Assembly: GCF_001570585.1 (NCBI RefSeq)
Contig: NZ_BBXF01000004.1
Span: 434,001 to 498,000, forward strand
DNA length: 64,000 nt
Direction: 5' to 3'
DNA from: Herbidospora daliensis
Lineage (GTDB): Bacteria > Actinomycetota > Actinomycetes > Streptosporangiales > Streptosporangiaceae
A model generated the notes under the pieces. That model did not search any database and was not told the origin of the DNA. It was given only the letters and a program-made list of their open reading frames with translations. The position numbers were made by a program, and so were the translations under genes. Positions 36,904 to 49,033 of this stretch are shown here, in pieces (the first letter of the stretch is position 1; each line of letters opens with the position of its first letter).

Positions 36904-38397
36904 CTACAGGGCCGGAGCCTTGGAGAGCAGCGGCCCGCCCCAGCGGGACTCGAAGGCCCGCTCCACCGCGGCGCCCACCCGGTAACACCGGTCGTCACCC
37001 AGAACGGGAGCCATGATCTGCAGGCCGACGGGCAGCCCGTCTTCGTCGGCCAGGCCACACGGCACCGACAGGGCCGCGTTGCCGGCCAGGTTCGACGGGA
37101 TGGTGCACAGGTCGGCCAGGTACATGGCCATCGGGTCGTCGGCGCGCTCGCCGATCGGGAACGCCGTCGTCGGCGTCGTCGGTGAGATCAGCACGTCGAC
37201 GTGCTGGAACGCGGCCTCGAAGTCACGCGAGATCAGGGTGCGGACCTTCTGGGCCGAGCCGTAGTAGGCGTCGTAGTAGCCCGAGGAGAGCGCGTAGGTG
37301 CCGAGCATGATGCGGCGCTTGACCTCGGGGCCGAAGCCGGCCGCCCGGGTCAGGGCCATGACCTCTTCGGCCGAGCGGGTGCCGTCGTCGCCGACCCGCA
37401 GGCCGTAGCGCATGGCGTCGAAGCGGGCCAGGTTCGAGGAGCACTCGGACGGCGCGATCAGGTAGTAGGCCGGCAGCGCGTAGGTGAACGAGGGGCACGA
37501 CACCTCGACGACCTTCGCCCCGAGGGATTCGAGCAGCTCGACGGCCTCCTGGAAGCGGGCGAGCACGCCCGGCTGGTAGCCGTCGCCGCCGAACTCCTTG
37601 ACCACGCCGACGGTCAGCCCGGCGACGTCGCCCTGGCGGGCGGCCTCGACGACGGACGGCACGGGCTGGTCGATCGAGGTCGAGTCCATCGGGTCGTGGC
37701 CGGAGAACGCCTCGTGGAGCAGGGCGGCGTCGAGGACGTTGCGGGCGAACGGGCCCGGGGTGTCGAGCGACGACGCGAAGGCGATCAGGCCGTAGCGGGA
37801 GGACCCGCCGTAGGTCGGCTTCATGCCGACGATGCCGGTCACGGCGGCGGGCTGGCGGATCGAGCCGCCCGTGTCGGTGCCGGTCGAGAGGGGGGCCTCG
37901 TAGGCCGCCACCGACGCCGACGCCCCGCCGGACGAGCCGCCCGGGATGCGGGTCAGGTCCCACGGGTTGTGGGTCGGACCGTAGGCCGAGTTCTCGGTCG
38001 AGGAGCCCATCGCGAACTCGTCGAGGTTGGTCTTGCCCAGGATGACCAGCCCGGTCTCGCGCAGACGGCGGGTGACCGTCGCGTCGTAGGGCGGCCGCCA
38101 GCCTTCGAGGATCTTCGATCCGGCCGTGGTGGGCATGTCGGTCGTGGTGAAGACGTCCTTGTGCGCGATCGGCACGCCGGCCAGCGGGCCCAGCTCTTCG
38201 CCGGCGGCGCGCTTGGCGTCGACGGCGGCGGCCTGCGCGAGCGCCGACTCGGCCCCCACGTGCAGGAACGCGTGGACGCGGTCTTCGACGGCGGCGATCC
38301 GGTCGAGGTGGGCCTGCGTCACCTCGACGGCCGAGACCTCGCCGGACGCGATCAGGGACCCCAGCTCGGCGGCCGTCTTCTTGATCAGCTCGCTCAC
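36904..38397 (-). CDS. gatA: Asp/Glu-tRNA amidotransferase subunit A
   Basis: The 497-residue amidase subunit that releases ammonia from glutamine. Amidase signature with the Ser-Ser-Lys triad: [17 protein letters not shown] (Lys), [16 protein letters not shown] (Ser) and [15 protein letters not shown] (cis-Ser). GTG start overlaps the gatC stop (GTGA). gatA is followed by the ATPase/TOPRIM pair and only then by gatB. Confidence 0.97.
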   Translation of the reverse strand: MSELIKKTAAELGSLIASGEVSAVEVTQAHLDRIAAVEDRVHAFLHVGAESALAQAAAVDAKRAAGEELGPLAGVPIAHKDVFTTTDMPTTAGSKILEGWRPPYDATVTRRLRETGLVILGKTNLDEFAMGSSTENSAYGPTHNPWDLTRIPGGSSGGASASVAAYEAPLSTGTDTGGSIRQPAAVTGIVGMKPTYGGSSRYGLIAFASSLDTPGPFARNVLDAALLHEAFSGHDPMDSTSIDQPVPSVVEAARQGDVAGLTVGVVKEFGGDGYQPGVLARFQEAVELLESLGAKVVEVSCPSFTYALPAYYLIAPSECSSNLARFDAMRYGLRVGDDGTRSAEEVMALTRAAGFGPEVKRRIMLGTYALSSGYYDAYYGSAQKVRTLISRDFEAAFQHVDVLISPTTPTTAFPIGERADDPMAMYLADLCTIPSNLAGNAALSVPCGLADEDGLPVGLQIMAPVLGDDRCYRVGAAVERAFESRWGGPLLSKAPAL

Positions 38398-38693
38398 GCC
38401 TCCTCCCCGAGGATGCGGGGCACGCGGAAGCGGTCGTCCTCGACGGCGGGCGCGCCGGAGAGGGCCTGCTCGGGCGTGAGGCTGGGCGCGACGACATCGG
38501 GCCGGAACACGTTCGTCAGCGGCAGCGCGTGCGAGGACGGCGGGATGTCGGCGGTGGCGACCTCGGCGACGCGGGCGACCGCGCCGACGATCTGGTCGAG
38601 CTGGGCGGCGAAGTGGTCGAGTTCCTCGTCGGCCAGCGCCAGCCGGGACAGCCGGGCGAGGTGAGCGACCTCTTCGCGGGTTATGGCAGACAT
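38394..38693 (-). CDS. gatC: Asp/Glu-tRNA amidotransferase subunit C
   Basis: 99 residues, the small stabilising subunit wrapping the GatA-GatB interface: [39 protein letters not shown] and the C-terminal FRPDVV...FRVPRIL pattern. First gene of the operon, ATG at 38693. It overlaps gatA by 4 bp. Confidence 0.96.
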   Translation of the reverse strand: MSAITREEVAHLARLSRLALADEELDHFAAQLDQIVGAVARVAEVATADIPPSSHALPLTNVFRPDVVAPSLTPEQALSGAPAVEDDRFRVPRILGEEA

Positions 38694-38769
38694 AAGTCGT
38701 TTAACCCGATTCCTGGGTGGAGTGTGGACACCTCATCCTAGGGCGCGCCGCAGCCCTGCCTCGACGCGC

Positions 38770-40887
38770 TTATTCCACCCTGACCGTGGCCATCGGCAGC
38801 CGCAGCCGTGAGCGCAACCACACGACGGCCTCCTCGGCCGGCATGGGCTCGGCGAGCCACCACCCTTGCCCGGCATGACAGCCCATGCCCCGCAATTGCG
38901 CGGCGATGTCGGCCGATTCCACCCCTTCGGCCACGGCGCGCAATCCGAGCGACCGGACCAGGTCGATGATCGAGCGCACGATCCGCTCGTCGTCGGCCGA
39001 CTCCCCCAGTTTCCGGACGAACGAGGCGTCGATCTTCACCTCGTCGACCTGGAGGCGCTGCAGCCGTACGAGCGTCGAATAGCCCGTGCCGAAGTCGTCG
39101 AGCGCGAGGGGCACGCCCAGTTCGGCCAGCGTGCGGATGGTGTCGGCCGAGTAGGCCTGGTCGGTCATCAGGATGCGCTCGGTGACCTCCAGGTGGATGG
39201 CCTTGGCGGGCAGCGAGTAGCGGGCCAGGCCGGCCGAGAGCTGGTCGGGCAGGCCCGAGTCGAGCAGGTCGCGGGCCGACACGTTGACCGAGATCGGGAT
39301 CTCCAGGCCCGAGTCCCACCAGCGGGCGGCCTGGTCGAGGGCCTTGGCGATGACGTACTGGGTGAGCTCGCGCATCAGGTAGGACTGCTCGGCCAGCGGG
39401 ATGAACTCGCCGGGCGAGACGGGGCCGCGTACCGGGTGCCACCAGCGCAGCAGCGCCTCGACGCCCTCGACGCGGCCGTCCTGGAGGGCGACCTTGGGCT
39501 GGTAGTGGAGGTCGAGTTCGGCGCCGTCGATGGCCCGGCGCAGGTCGCCGAGCAGGCTGAGGCGCTCGGGTGAGTTGCGGTCGCGTTCGGCGACGTAGAA
39601 CTCGACGCCCGAACGGGCCTCCTTGGCCATGTACATCGCCACGTCGGACCGCTGGAGCAGCAGCTCGAAGTCGGGGGCGTGGTCGGGGTAGAGGGCGATG
39701 CCGATGGACGCGTCCAGATCGAAGGTCATGCCTTCGAGCCGGACCGGCTCGGTCAGCGCGACCCGCAGGCGGGAGGCCACCTCCTTGGCGGCCTGGGCGT
39801 CGCGGATCTGCGGCAGCAGGACGGCGAACTCGTCGCCGCCCAGTCGGGCGACGACGTCGCCGGGCCGGACCGAGTGGGTCAGCCGGTGGGCCACGATCTT
39901 GAGCAGCAGGTCGCCGACCGGGTGGCCCAGGGTGTCGTTGACCTCTTTGAACCGGTCGAGATCGAGCAGCAGCAGGCCCACCCGCTCGTCGGCGCGGGCC
40001 TCGGCGAGCGCCTCTTCCGTACGGAGAATGAGCAGTTTGCGGTTCGGGAGACCGGTCAGGCCGTCGTGCATCGCCTGGTGGTCGCGGCGCATCGACAACG
40101 TCGCGGTGAAGTAGACGGCCGCCAGCGGCGCCACGAACAGCGGCACCAGCCCGGCCGAGTGCTCCATCACCACCACGACCAGCGGCGACAGGCCCAGCAG
40201 CGCCCCGTAGACGAGGCCCTGCGGCAGCAGCGAGGTCTTGAGCACGCGGAGCACGGTCTTGCGCTCGTGCAGGGCCACCGCGCCGCACACCAGCAGGCCC
40301 CTGACCAGGAAGTACGCCAGCCCGGCCAGCAGGATCGCGGGGATGTCGGCCCCGGTGGGCGTCCAGAGGTTCATCGGCCGGGAGTGCACGCCGAACATGC
40401 CGAACGTGACGGCGGCGGCCAGGCACGCGAGGGTGACCTGGGCGATGTTGAACGCGATCCGGTGCCAGGCCCGTTTGTGGACGAGCCCGCTGACCAGCAT
40501 CGCGACGGCCTGCATGATCGCCGCAGCGGACAACCCGTAGTGCATCAGCACTGCGAACGTGAACATCGTCGAGGTGGGGGTGCCCCCGACGAGGGCCGAC
40601 GAGCTCACCATCACCGGCCGGAGTTCGCCCAGCACGACCAGGACGACCAGCACCCAGAAGAGCGGGGCGGCGCCGAGCAGCGCCAGCTCGGGGCCGCCGA
40701 GCCGGACGGTCGCCACGACGAGGGCGGTGAAACCGATCGTGATGATCGCGGCGAAGTAGGTCCACAGGGGCGAGCCGAGCCGCGGCCCGGCGTCCCGAGT
40801 GTCGGGCGGCGCGGGGGCACGGCCAGTTGGTCCGGTCGAGTCGCCGATCTCAGGACATGGCATGAGATGGCGCGCAATTGCAGTCAT
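38770..40887 (-). CDS. Membrane-bound composite GGDEF-EAL c-di-GMP protein
   Basis: About 705 residues. Some 7-8 membrane helices lie in residues 35-270, then GGDEF (VARLGGDEFAVLL intact; the RPGD just before it fits an I-site) and EAL (LHYQPKVALQDG, GVEALLRWWHP, LDDFGTGYSTLVRL) with intact catalytic motifs. There is no PAS domain, unlike the paralogue at 26-29 kb. From memory, Streptomyces RmdB, a membrane GGDEF-EAL phosphodiesterase acting in development, sits near gatCAB and ligA. The position matches, but orthology is inference. Start uncertain: ATG 40887 is preferred, TTG 40905 possible. Confidence 0.9.
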   Translation of the reverse strand: MTAIARHLMPCPEIGDSTGPTGRAPAPPDTRDAGPRLGSPLWTYFAAIITIGFTALVVATVRLGGPELALLGAAPLFWVLVVLVVLGELRPVMVSSSALVGGTPTSTMFTFAVLMHYGLSAAAIMQAVAMLVSGLVHKRAWHRIAFNIAQVTLACLAAAVTFGMFGVHSRPMNLWTPTGADIPAILLAGLAYFLVRGLLVCGAVALHERKTVLRVLKTSLLPQGLVYGALLGLSPLVVVVMEHSAGLVPLFVAPLAAVYFTATLSMRRDHQAMHDGLTGLPNRKLLILRTEEALAEARADERVGLLLLDLDRFKEVNDTLGHPVGDLLLKIVAHRLTHSVRPGDVVARLGGDEFAVLLPQIRDAQAAKEVASRLRVALTEPVRLEGMTFDLDASIGIALYPDHAPDFELLLQRSDVAMYMAKEARSGVEFYVAERDRNSPERLSLLGDLRRAIDGAELDLHYQPKVALQDGRVEGVEALLRWWHPVRGPVSPGEFIPLAEQSYLMRELTQYVIAKALDQAARWWDSGLEIPISVNVSARDLLDSGLPDQLSAGLARYSLPAKAIHLEVTERILMTDQAYSADTIRTLAELGVPLALDDFGTGYSTLVRLQRLQVDEVKIDASFVRKLGESADDERIVRSIIDLVRSLGLRAVAEGVESADIAAQLRGMGCHAGQGWWLAEPMPAEEAVVWLRSRLRLPMATVRVE

Positions 40888-41120
40888 CGTTGAGAAACCC
40901 CCCAAGAGGTCACTATGGGAGGGTACGGCCTACGGGCCACTTCGCGAAACCGCTTGGGCACGTTGCGTTACTGGATATTTCGTGCGATGGATTGATCTAG
41001 CACGTTCGCACTGAAAGTTTCAGATGCCCGGATAGCCGTTTCCACCGTGTTGCCTGGGTGTTTCGTTCGGGCGGCCTCGCCTAATCCAGGCTGGGCCTTC
41101 AGGTGCCCGCGATCTGGTGA

Positions 41121-42560
<1,440 letters not shown>

Positions 42561-42613
42561 TTCCCTGATCCCTGCGGGCTGCGCCGAACCACACCCGAGC
42601 ACCCCCGCAGACC

Positions 42614-42656
42614 GAGGCCACTCGTTCCGGCCCAGAAGCCCGGAACGGGTGGCCTC
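42614..42656 (+). terminator. Terminator of the cellulase gene
   Basis: Long hairpin: GAGGCCAC plus GTTCCGG (42614-42630) pair with CCGGAAC plus GTGGCCTC (to 42656), with a small internal mismatch, followed by TTCC. About 50 bp past the stop. Confidence 0.8.
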
Positions 42657-42689
42657 TTCCATGCGTGGCAGCGACCGGCCACCGGCCGT

Positions 42690-43114
42690 TTCGCACCACC
42701 CACCACCCGAAGCAACGGCCCAACAGCTCTGCGTGCTACTCCTCCGCAACGACTGGCAGGTTCGCACCACCCACCGCCTGAAGGAACCGCCCGGCAGCAC
42801 TGGGCGCGCTACTCCTCCGCAACGACCGACAGGTTCGCACCACCCACCGCCTGAAGGAACCGCGCGGCAGCACTGGGCGCGCTACTCCTCCGCAACGACC
42901 GACAGGTTCACGCCGCCCACCGTCTGAAGAACCGCCCGGCAGCGCCGGCGGCCTACTTCTCGGCGACGACCGGCCAGTCGCGAAGCGCCGACCGCCTGGT
43001 TCGCACCACCCACTGCCTGAAGCACGGCCCGACAGCGCCGGCGTGCTACTCCTCCGTGACGACCGGCCGGTTCGCACCGCGTGAAGGAACCGCCCCGCAG
43101 CGCCGGGCGCAGCA
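42690..43114. repeat. About 73-bp direct repeats, six copies, abutting the 3' end of ligA
   Basis: Units begin TTCGCACCACCCACC at 42690, 42761, 42834, 42907 (TTCACGCC variant), 43000 and 43071. Lengths are 71, 73, 73, 93, 71 and a truncated last unit. Copies 2 and 3 differ at only one or two bases. The 93-bp unit carries a 20-bp insertion. The final unit runs up to the ligA stop. Together with the cellulase terminator, this accounts for the 554-bp gap 42561-43114. No gene is seen. Confidence 0.9.
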
Positions 43115-45319
<2,205 letters not shown>

Positions 45320-45368
45320 TCATCGCGACTCAGGGAGAACCTATCGCCGCCGACCGACTTTTCCATGC

Positions 45369-45725
45369 TCAGCCGCCCTGCGCCCAGACCCCCGCATAAG
45401 CGGAGCAACGCCCGGCAACCGCCGTGGCCGTGCCCCGGCAGACCCGCGCTTCGACGCCGAGGACATGCCCCGTTTCGAGGGTGACCGCGCTCCATCCGGC
45501 TTTACAGGTCTTGTACGACTTGTGCACCGGTTCGCCGCCCTCGGTCAGGTACCGGAACCGCACCCATGAACACGAACCGCCCGCCGCGGCGTCGTGCAGC
45601 CGCCCGGTGATCGTCAGCCCGGTGGCGGTGCTGACGATCTTCCCGTTCGTGACCCGGCCCTTGCCCTCGACCGACCTCACCGGCCCTCGGTGCCAGGTGC
45701 CGGCGCGACCAGCAACGTGCCCCAT
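45369..45725 (-). CDS. Hypothetical small Cys-containing protein (118 aa)
   Basis: Starts 12 bp after the methionine-synthase-like stop (ATG 45725), with GGAGGAG about 15 nt upstream. The core (GLTITGRLHDAAAGGSCSWV, RFRYLTEGGEPVHKSYKTCK, LGVEARVCRGTATAVAGRCS) has four Cys and a beta-strand rhythm typical of extracytoplasmic actinobacterial domains, yet no convincing signal peptide precedes it. Either the start is wrong or the N-terminus has been lost. Family unknown. Confidence 0.5.
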   Translation of the reverse strand: MGHVAGRAGTWHRGPVRSVEGKGRVTNGKIVSTATGLTITGRLHDAAAGGSCSWVRFRYLTEGGEPVHKSYKTCKAGWSAVTLETGHVLGVEARVCRGTATAVAGRCSAYAGVWAQGG

Positions 45726-45736
45726 GATCGGATGGA

Positions 45737-46738
45737 CTACTCCTCCTCCGGGTCCTCCCGCAGCACCCGGGCCGATTCGCGGCACTTCGCCAGCGCCGCC
45801 TTCGCATAGGCGGGCGAAGCCCCCGCCAGCCCGCAGGCCGGGGTCAGCACGACCTGCTGCGCCAGCCCTTCAGGCCGGAAGCCCAGCCGCCGCCACAACT
45901 CCAGCGCCGGTTTCGCCACCACGCCGACGTCGGGCAACCTGCTGTCGGTGCCCGGCACCACGCCGAGGAAGAAGGCGGTCCCGGCCTCGATGGCCGCGCC
46001 GAGCGCGTCCTCGTCGCGCCGCCGCAGCAGGGCGGCGTCGAGGGAGATGCCCTTGGCCCCGGCGGTGCGGATGACCTCGAACGGCACCGAAGGCGCGCAA
46101 CAGTGCACGATCGGGAACTCGGCCGCCGCCAGCACCTGCCCCAGTCGGGCGGCGGCCAGCGGCCCCTCGACCGCCGCGAGCCGCGAGAACCCCGACGCCG
46201 TCGGCACCGTCCCGGCCAGCACGCCCGGCAGCCCCGGCTCGTCGACCTGCACCACCAGAGACGCCCCCGGAACACGTTTCCGCACGTCGGCGATGTGCGC
46301 CGCGAGCCCTTCGGTGAGCGAGTCGGTCACGTCGCGGACCGCCCCCGCGTCGGCGAGGATCTTGTCGCCGTAACGCAGCTCGACACTGCCGACGAGGGTC
46401 CACGGCCCGCAGACCTGGATCTTCAGCGGCCCGGTGTACCCCTGCGCGACCTCCTCCAGCGCGTCGAGATCACGCAGCAGGTGGTCACGCGCCCGCTTGT
46501 GGTCGCGCCCCGGCCGGTCGGCGACGCGCCAGCCCGAAGGCTGCACCTCGACGGGCAGCTCGACGAGCAACGAGGCCGTACGCCCGATCAGGTCGGCCCC
46601 CACCCCCCGCCCCGGCAACTCGGGCAGATAGGGCATCGGCAACTCCCCGAACACGGTCCGGAGCGCCTCGAAATGATCTTCGCCGGGGTGGGAGCCGACC
46701 CCGGTCGCGGCAGCCTGGTCCCATGGGTACGAATGCAC
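45737..46738 (-). CDS. MetE C-terminal-like (cobalamin-independent methionine synthase) family protein
   Basis: 333 residues with the UROD/MetE-like barrel only (no N-terminal MetE half): VGSHPGEDHFEALRTVFGEL, LKIQVCGPWTLVGSVELRYG, VVQVDEPGLPGVLAG, PIVHCCAPSVPFEVIRT (metal His-Cys) and LTPACGLAGASP (Cys ligand). This short form occurs beside ligA in actinomycetes, from memory. Its methyl donor and acceptor are not established. GTG start at 46738. A TAAGCT hexamer 7 nt upstream suggests a leaderless mRNA from a bidirectional promoter. Confidence 0.88.
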   Translation of the reverse strand: MHSYPWDQAAATGVGSHPGEDHFEALRTVFGELPMPYLPELPGRGVGADLIGRTASLLVELPVEVQPSGWRVADRPGRDHKRARDHLLRDLDALEEVAQGYTGPLKIQVCGPWTLVGSVELRYGDKILADAGAVRDVTDSLTEGLAAHIADVRKRVPGASLVVQVDEPGLPGVLAGTVPTASGFSRLAAVEGPLAAARLGQVLAAAEFPIVHCCAPSVPFEVIRTAGAKGISLDAALLRRRDEDALGAAIEAGTAFFLGVVPGTDSRLPDVGVVAKPALELWRRLGFRPEGLAQQVVLTPACGLAGASPAYAKAALAKCRESARVLREDPEEE

Positions 46739-46744
46739 GAGGAC

Positions 46745-46751
46745 TAGCTTA
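46745..46751. promoter_or_regulatory. Symmetric bidirectional -10 element TAGCTTA
   Basis: TAGCTTA reads TAnnnTA on both strands. On the plus strand TAGCTT ends 7 nt before the ATG at 46758. On the minus strand TAAGCT ends 7 nt before the GTG at 46738. The two start codons are only 19 bp apart, so both transcripts should begin at or next to their start codons. Confidence 0.65.
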
Positions 46752-46757
46752 GGAATT

Positions 46758-47390
46758 ATGAAGCTCACCAAACTCGGCCATGCCTGCTGGCGCTTCGAGA
46801 AGGACGGCCGCACGTTCGTCCTCGACCCGGGCAGCTTCAGCGGAACGGGCCTGCTCGACGGCGCGGAAGCCGTCCTGATCACCCACGAGCACGTCGACCA
46901 CCTCGACGCCAACCTGATCAAGTCGGCCAGCCCCGACCTGGAGGTATGGACCTGCAACGGCGTCACGAACGCCCTCGGCGAGGTCCCCGTGAAGATCCAG
47001 ACGGTCCGCGAGGGCGACGTCTTCGAGGTGGCCGGCTTCTCGGTACGCGTCATCGGCGAATGGCACACCCCGACCATCCCCGACGCCCCGATCATCCAGA
47101 ACGTCGGCTTCCTGATCGACGACCGCGTCTTCTACCCCGGCGACGCCCTGACCGACCCGGGCGTGCCCGTCGAAACCCTGCTGGCCCCGTCGAACGCACC
47201 GTGGTTGCGGGTGTGGGACTTCATCGAATACCTCAGGGCCGTCAGGCCCGACCACGCCTTCTCGACCCACGACGGGCTGGTCAACGAGATCGGCCAGGGC
47301 ATGATCGACAACTTCATGGCAATGGAGGGCCAGAAACAGAAAGCCGACATGCGCCGCCTCAAGCCAGGCGAATCAGCGGAATTCCCCTAA
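46758..47390 (+). CDS. Metallo-beta-lactamase-fold hydrolase (UlaG-like)
   Basis: 210 residues with MKLTKLGHACWRFEKDGRTF, the dinuclear metal motif ITHEHVDHLD (HxHxDH), a third His in GEWHTP, the metal-bridging Asp in FYPGDALT, and the last His in FSTHDGL. Cytosolic hydrolase of the MBL-fold group close to UlaG, substrate unknown. Leaderless-type start from the shared symmetric promoter. The minisatellite begins directly after its stop. Confidence 0.93.
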   Translation: MKLTKLGHACWRFEKDGRTFVLDPGSFSGTGLLDGAEAVLITHEHVDHLDANLIKSASPDLEVWTCNGVTNALGEVPVKIQTVREGDVFEVAGFSVRVIGEWHTPTIPDAPIIQNVGFLIDDRVFYPGDALTDPGVPVETLLAPSNAPWLRVWDFIEYLRAVRPDHAFSTHDGLVNEIGQGMIDNFMAMEGQKQKADMRRLKPGESAEFP

Positions 47391-47747
47391 GCCTGTCCAG
47401 GGAAAGCCGCGGCCTGAACCCGCTCAGGCAAGCCAGCACGTGATCCCATCAGGGAAAGCCGACGCCTGAAGCCACCTGCGGCAACCTGCGCGTGATCCCA
47501 CCGGGAATGCCAATGCCTGAAGCCACCTGGCGAAGTCGGCGTGTGATCCCATCCAGGAAGCTGGTGCATGATCCCCACTGGGGAAGCTCGCACCCAAATC
47601 CATCCGGGGAAGCCAGCGCCCGAACGCATCCAGGGCAGCTGCGCGTGATCCCACCCCGGAAAGCTGTCACCCAAAACCATCCGGGGAAGTCAGCACCCGA
47701 ACTCGTCTAGGAAAGCCTGCGCCTGCACCCACCCGGGAAACTGGCGT
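47391..47747. repeat. 26-bp degenerate tandem repeat, about 14 units
   Basis: Thirteen contiguous 25-26-bp units from 47414 to 47747, preceded by one truncated unit (47391-47413). Consensus approximates GTGATCCCATCCGGGAAGCC plus GCGC. Units start at 47414, 47440, 47466, 47492, 47517, 47543, 47568, 47594, 47620, 47645, 47671, 47697 and 47723. Variation is in the first half (GTGATCC / CTGAAGC / CCAAATC types), which partly alternate. There are no spacers between units. No gene is seen in 47391-47891. Confidence 0.9.
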
Positions 47748-47790
47748 CGATCAGCCTTCGGGCCAGCATGACGGGCGCCAAAGACCCGCC

Positions 47791-47886
47791 GTCGCGGCGC
47801 GCGCCGGGAGCGGGTGGTTGGCGCCGGATACGGCGCGGGCCGGGGACGGCGGTCGGGGCCGGCCCGGCGGAGCCGTAACGGAAAAA
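47791..47886 (+). repeat. Intergenic repeat copy C (GGCGGAGCCGTAACGGA family)
   Basis: Blocks GTCGCGGCGC (47791), GGTGGTTGGCGCC (47813-47825) and GGCGGAGCCGTAACGGA (47866-47882), with the same 70-71-bp span as copy A. It ends in AAAAAA 6 bp before the convergent mnmA stop. Confidence 0.8.
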
Positions 47887-47891
47887 AGGAT

Positions 47892-48974
47892 CTATGCGGC
47901 GGAAGCGATGGTCGCCGAGCCGATGACCGTGTCGCCGTGGTAGAGAACAGCCCCCTGACCAGGCGCGACACCAGTGGCGGGCGCTTCGAGGGTGATGTGG
48001 ACGTCGCCCTCGCCGACCCGCACCCGCGCCGGATAGACCTCGCCGTGTGCCCGGAGCTGCACCGAGCAGCCGATCTCGCCCGACGAGGTGTCGACGGGCC
48101 CGTTCCAGACCGGCTTGGTCGCGACGATGGACCTCACCTCGAGGGCCGCCCGAGGCCCGACCGTCACCGTGTTGGACACCGGCTCGATCGACAGCACGTA
48201 ACGCGGCCGCCCATCAGCCGCGGGACGGTCGATGTTGAGGCCCTTGCGCTGCCCGACCGTGTAGCCGAACGCGCCGCCGTGGGTGCCGACGACCTTGCCC
48301 GACAGCGCGTCGACGATCGGGCCCTCCGACTCGCCGAGGCGGTCGGCCAGGAACGCCCGGGTGTCGCCGTCGGCGATGAAGCAGATGTCGTGGGAGTCGG
48401 GCTTGTCGGCCACGGTCAGTCCCCGGCGGGCGGCCTCCTCGCGGACCTGGGCCTTGGTCGAGTCGCCCAGGGGGAAGATCGCGTGGGAGAGCTGCTCGCG
48501 GGTGAGCACGCCGAGCACGTAGGACTGGTCTTTGCCCTCGTCGGGCGAGCGGCGCAGTACGCCGTCTTCGAGGCGGGCGTGGTGGCCGGTCGCGACGGCG
48601 TCGAAGCCCAGGGCCAGGGCCCGGTCGAGCACCGCCTCGAACTTGATCTTCTCGTTGCAGCGCAGGCAGGGGTTGGGGGTCCGGCCGGCGGCGTATTCGG
48701 CCACGAAGTCTTCGACCACGTCGCGGTGGAAACGTTCGGCCATGTCCCAGATGTAGAAGGGGATGCCGATGACGTCGGCGGCCCGGCGGGCGTCGCGCGA
48801 GTCTTCGACGGTGCAGCAGCCCCGGGCGCCGGTGCGGTAGGACTGCGGGTTGGACGACAACGCGAGGTGCACACCCGTCACATCGTGACCGGCCTCCGCG
48901 ATGCGGGCGGCGGCCACGGCCGAGTCGACGCCGCCGGACATGGCGGCGAGCACGCGCAGAGGCTTGAATCCCAT
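47892..48974 (-). CDS. mnmA: tRNA-specific 2-thiouridylase
   Basis: 360 residues. Adenylates and thiolates U34 of tRNA-Lys, -Glu and -Gln. PP-loop [13 protein letters not shown], first catalytic Cys in [13 protein letters not shown], second in [11 protein letters not shown], and the C-terminal beta-barrel ([14 protein letters not shown]). The cysteine desulfurase encoded about 1.1 kb away on the same strand is its likely sulfur donor. Confidence 0.97.
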   Translation of the reverse strand: MGFKPLRVLAAMSGGVDSAVAAARIAEAGHDVTGVHLALSSNPQSYRTGARGCCTVEDSRDARRAADVIGIPFYIWDMAERFHRDVVEDFVAEYAAGRTPNPCLRCNEKIKFEAVLDRALALGFDAVATGHHARLEDGVLRRSPDEGKDQSYVLGVLTREQLSHAIFPLGDSTKAQVREEAARRGLTVADKPDSHDICFIADGDTRAFLADRLGESEGPIVDALSGKVVGTHGGAFGYTVGQRKGLNIDRPAADGRPRYVLSIEPVSNTVTVGPRAALEVRSIVATKPVWNGPVDTSSGEIGCSVQLRAHGEVYPARVRVGEGDVHITLEAPATGVAPGQGAVLYHGDTVIGSATIASAA

Positions 48975-49033
48975 AACCCTTCGAGCCTACCCGCGTTGGC
49001 GTCCTGCCCGTCCTGCTGGTTGGATTGCGGGCC

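Noticed and set aside
42690-43114. Coding sequence in the 73-bp repeats
   Set aside because: Unit lengths of 71, 73 and 93 bp are not multiples of three and break any frame. No start or ribosome site is seen.
47391-47747. CRISPR array
   Set aside because: Units are contiguous 25-26 bp repeats without unique spacers, the repeat is degenerate, and no cas genes are present.
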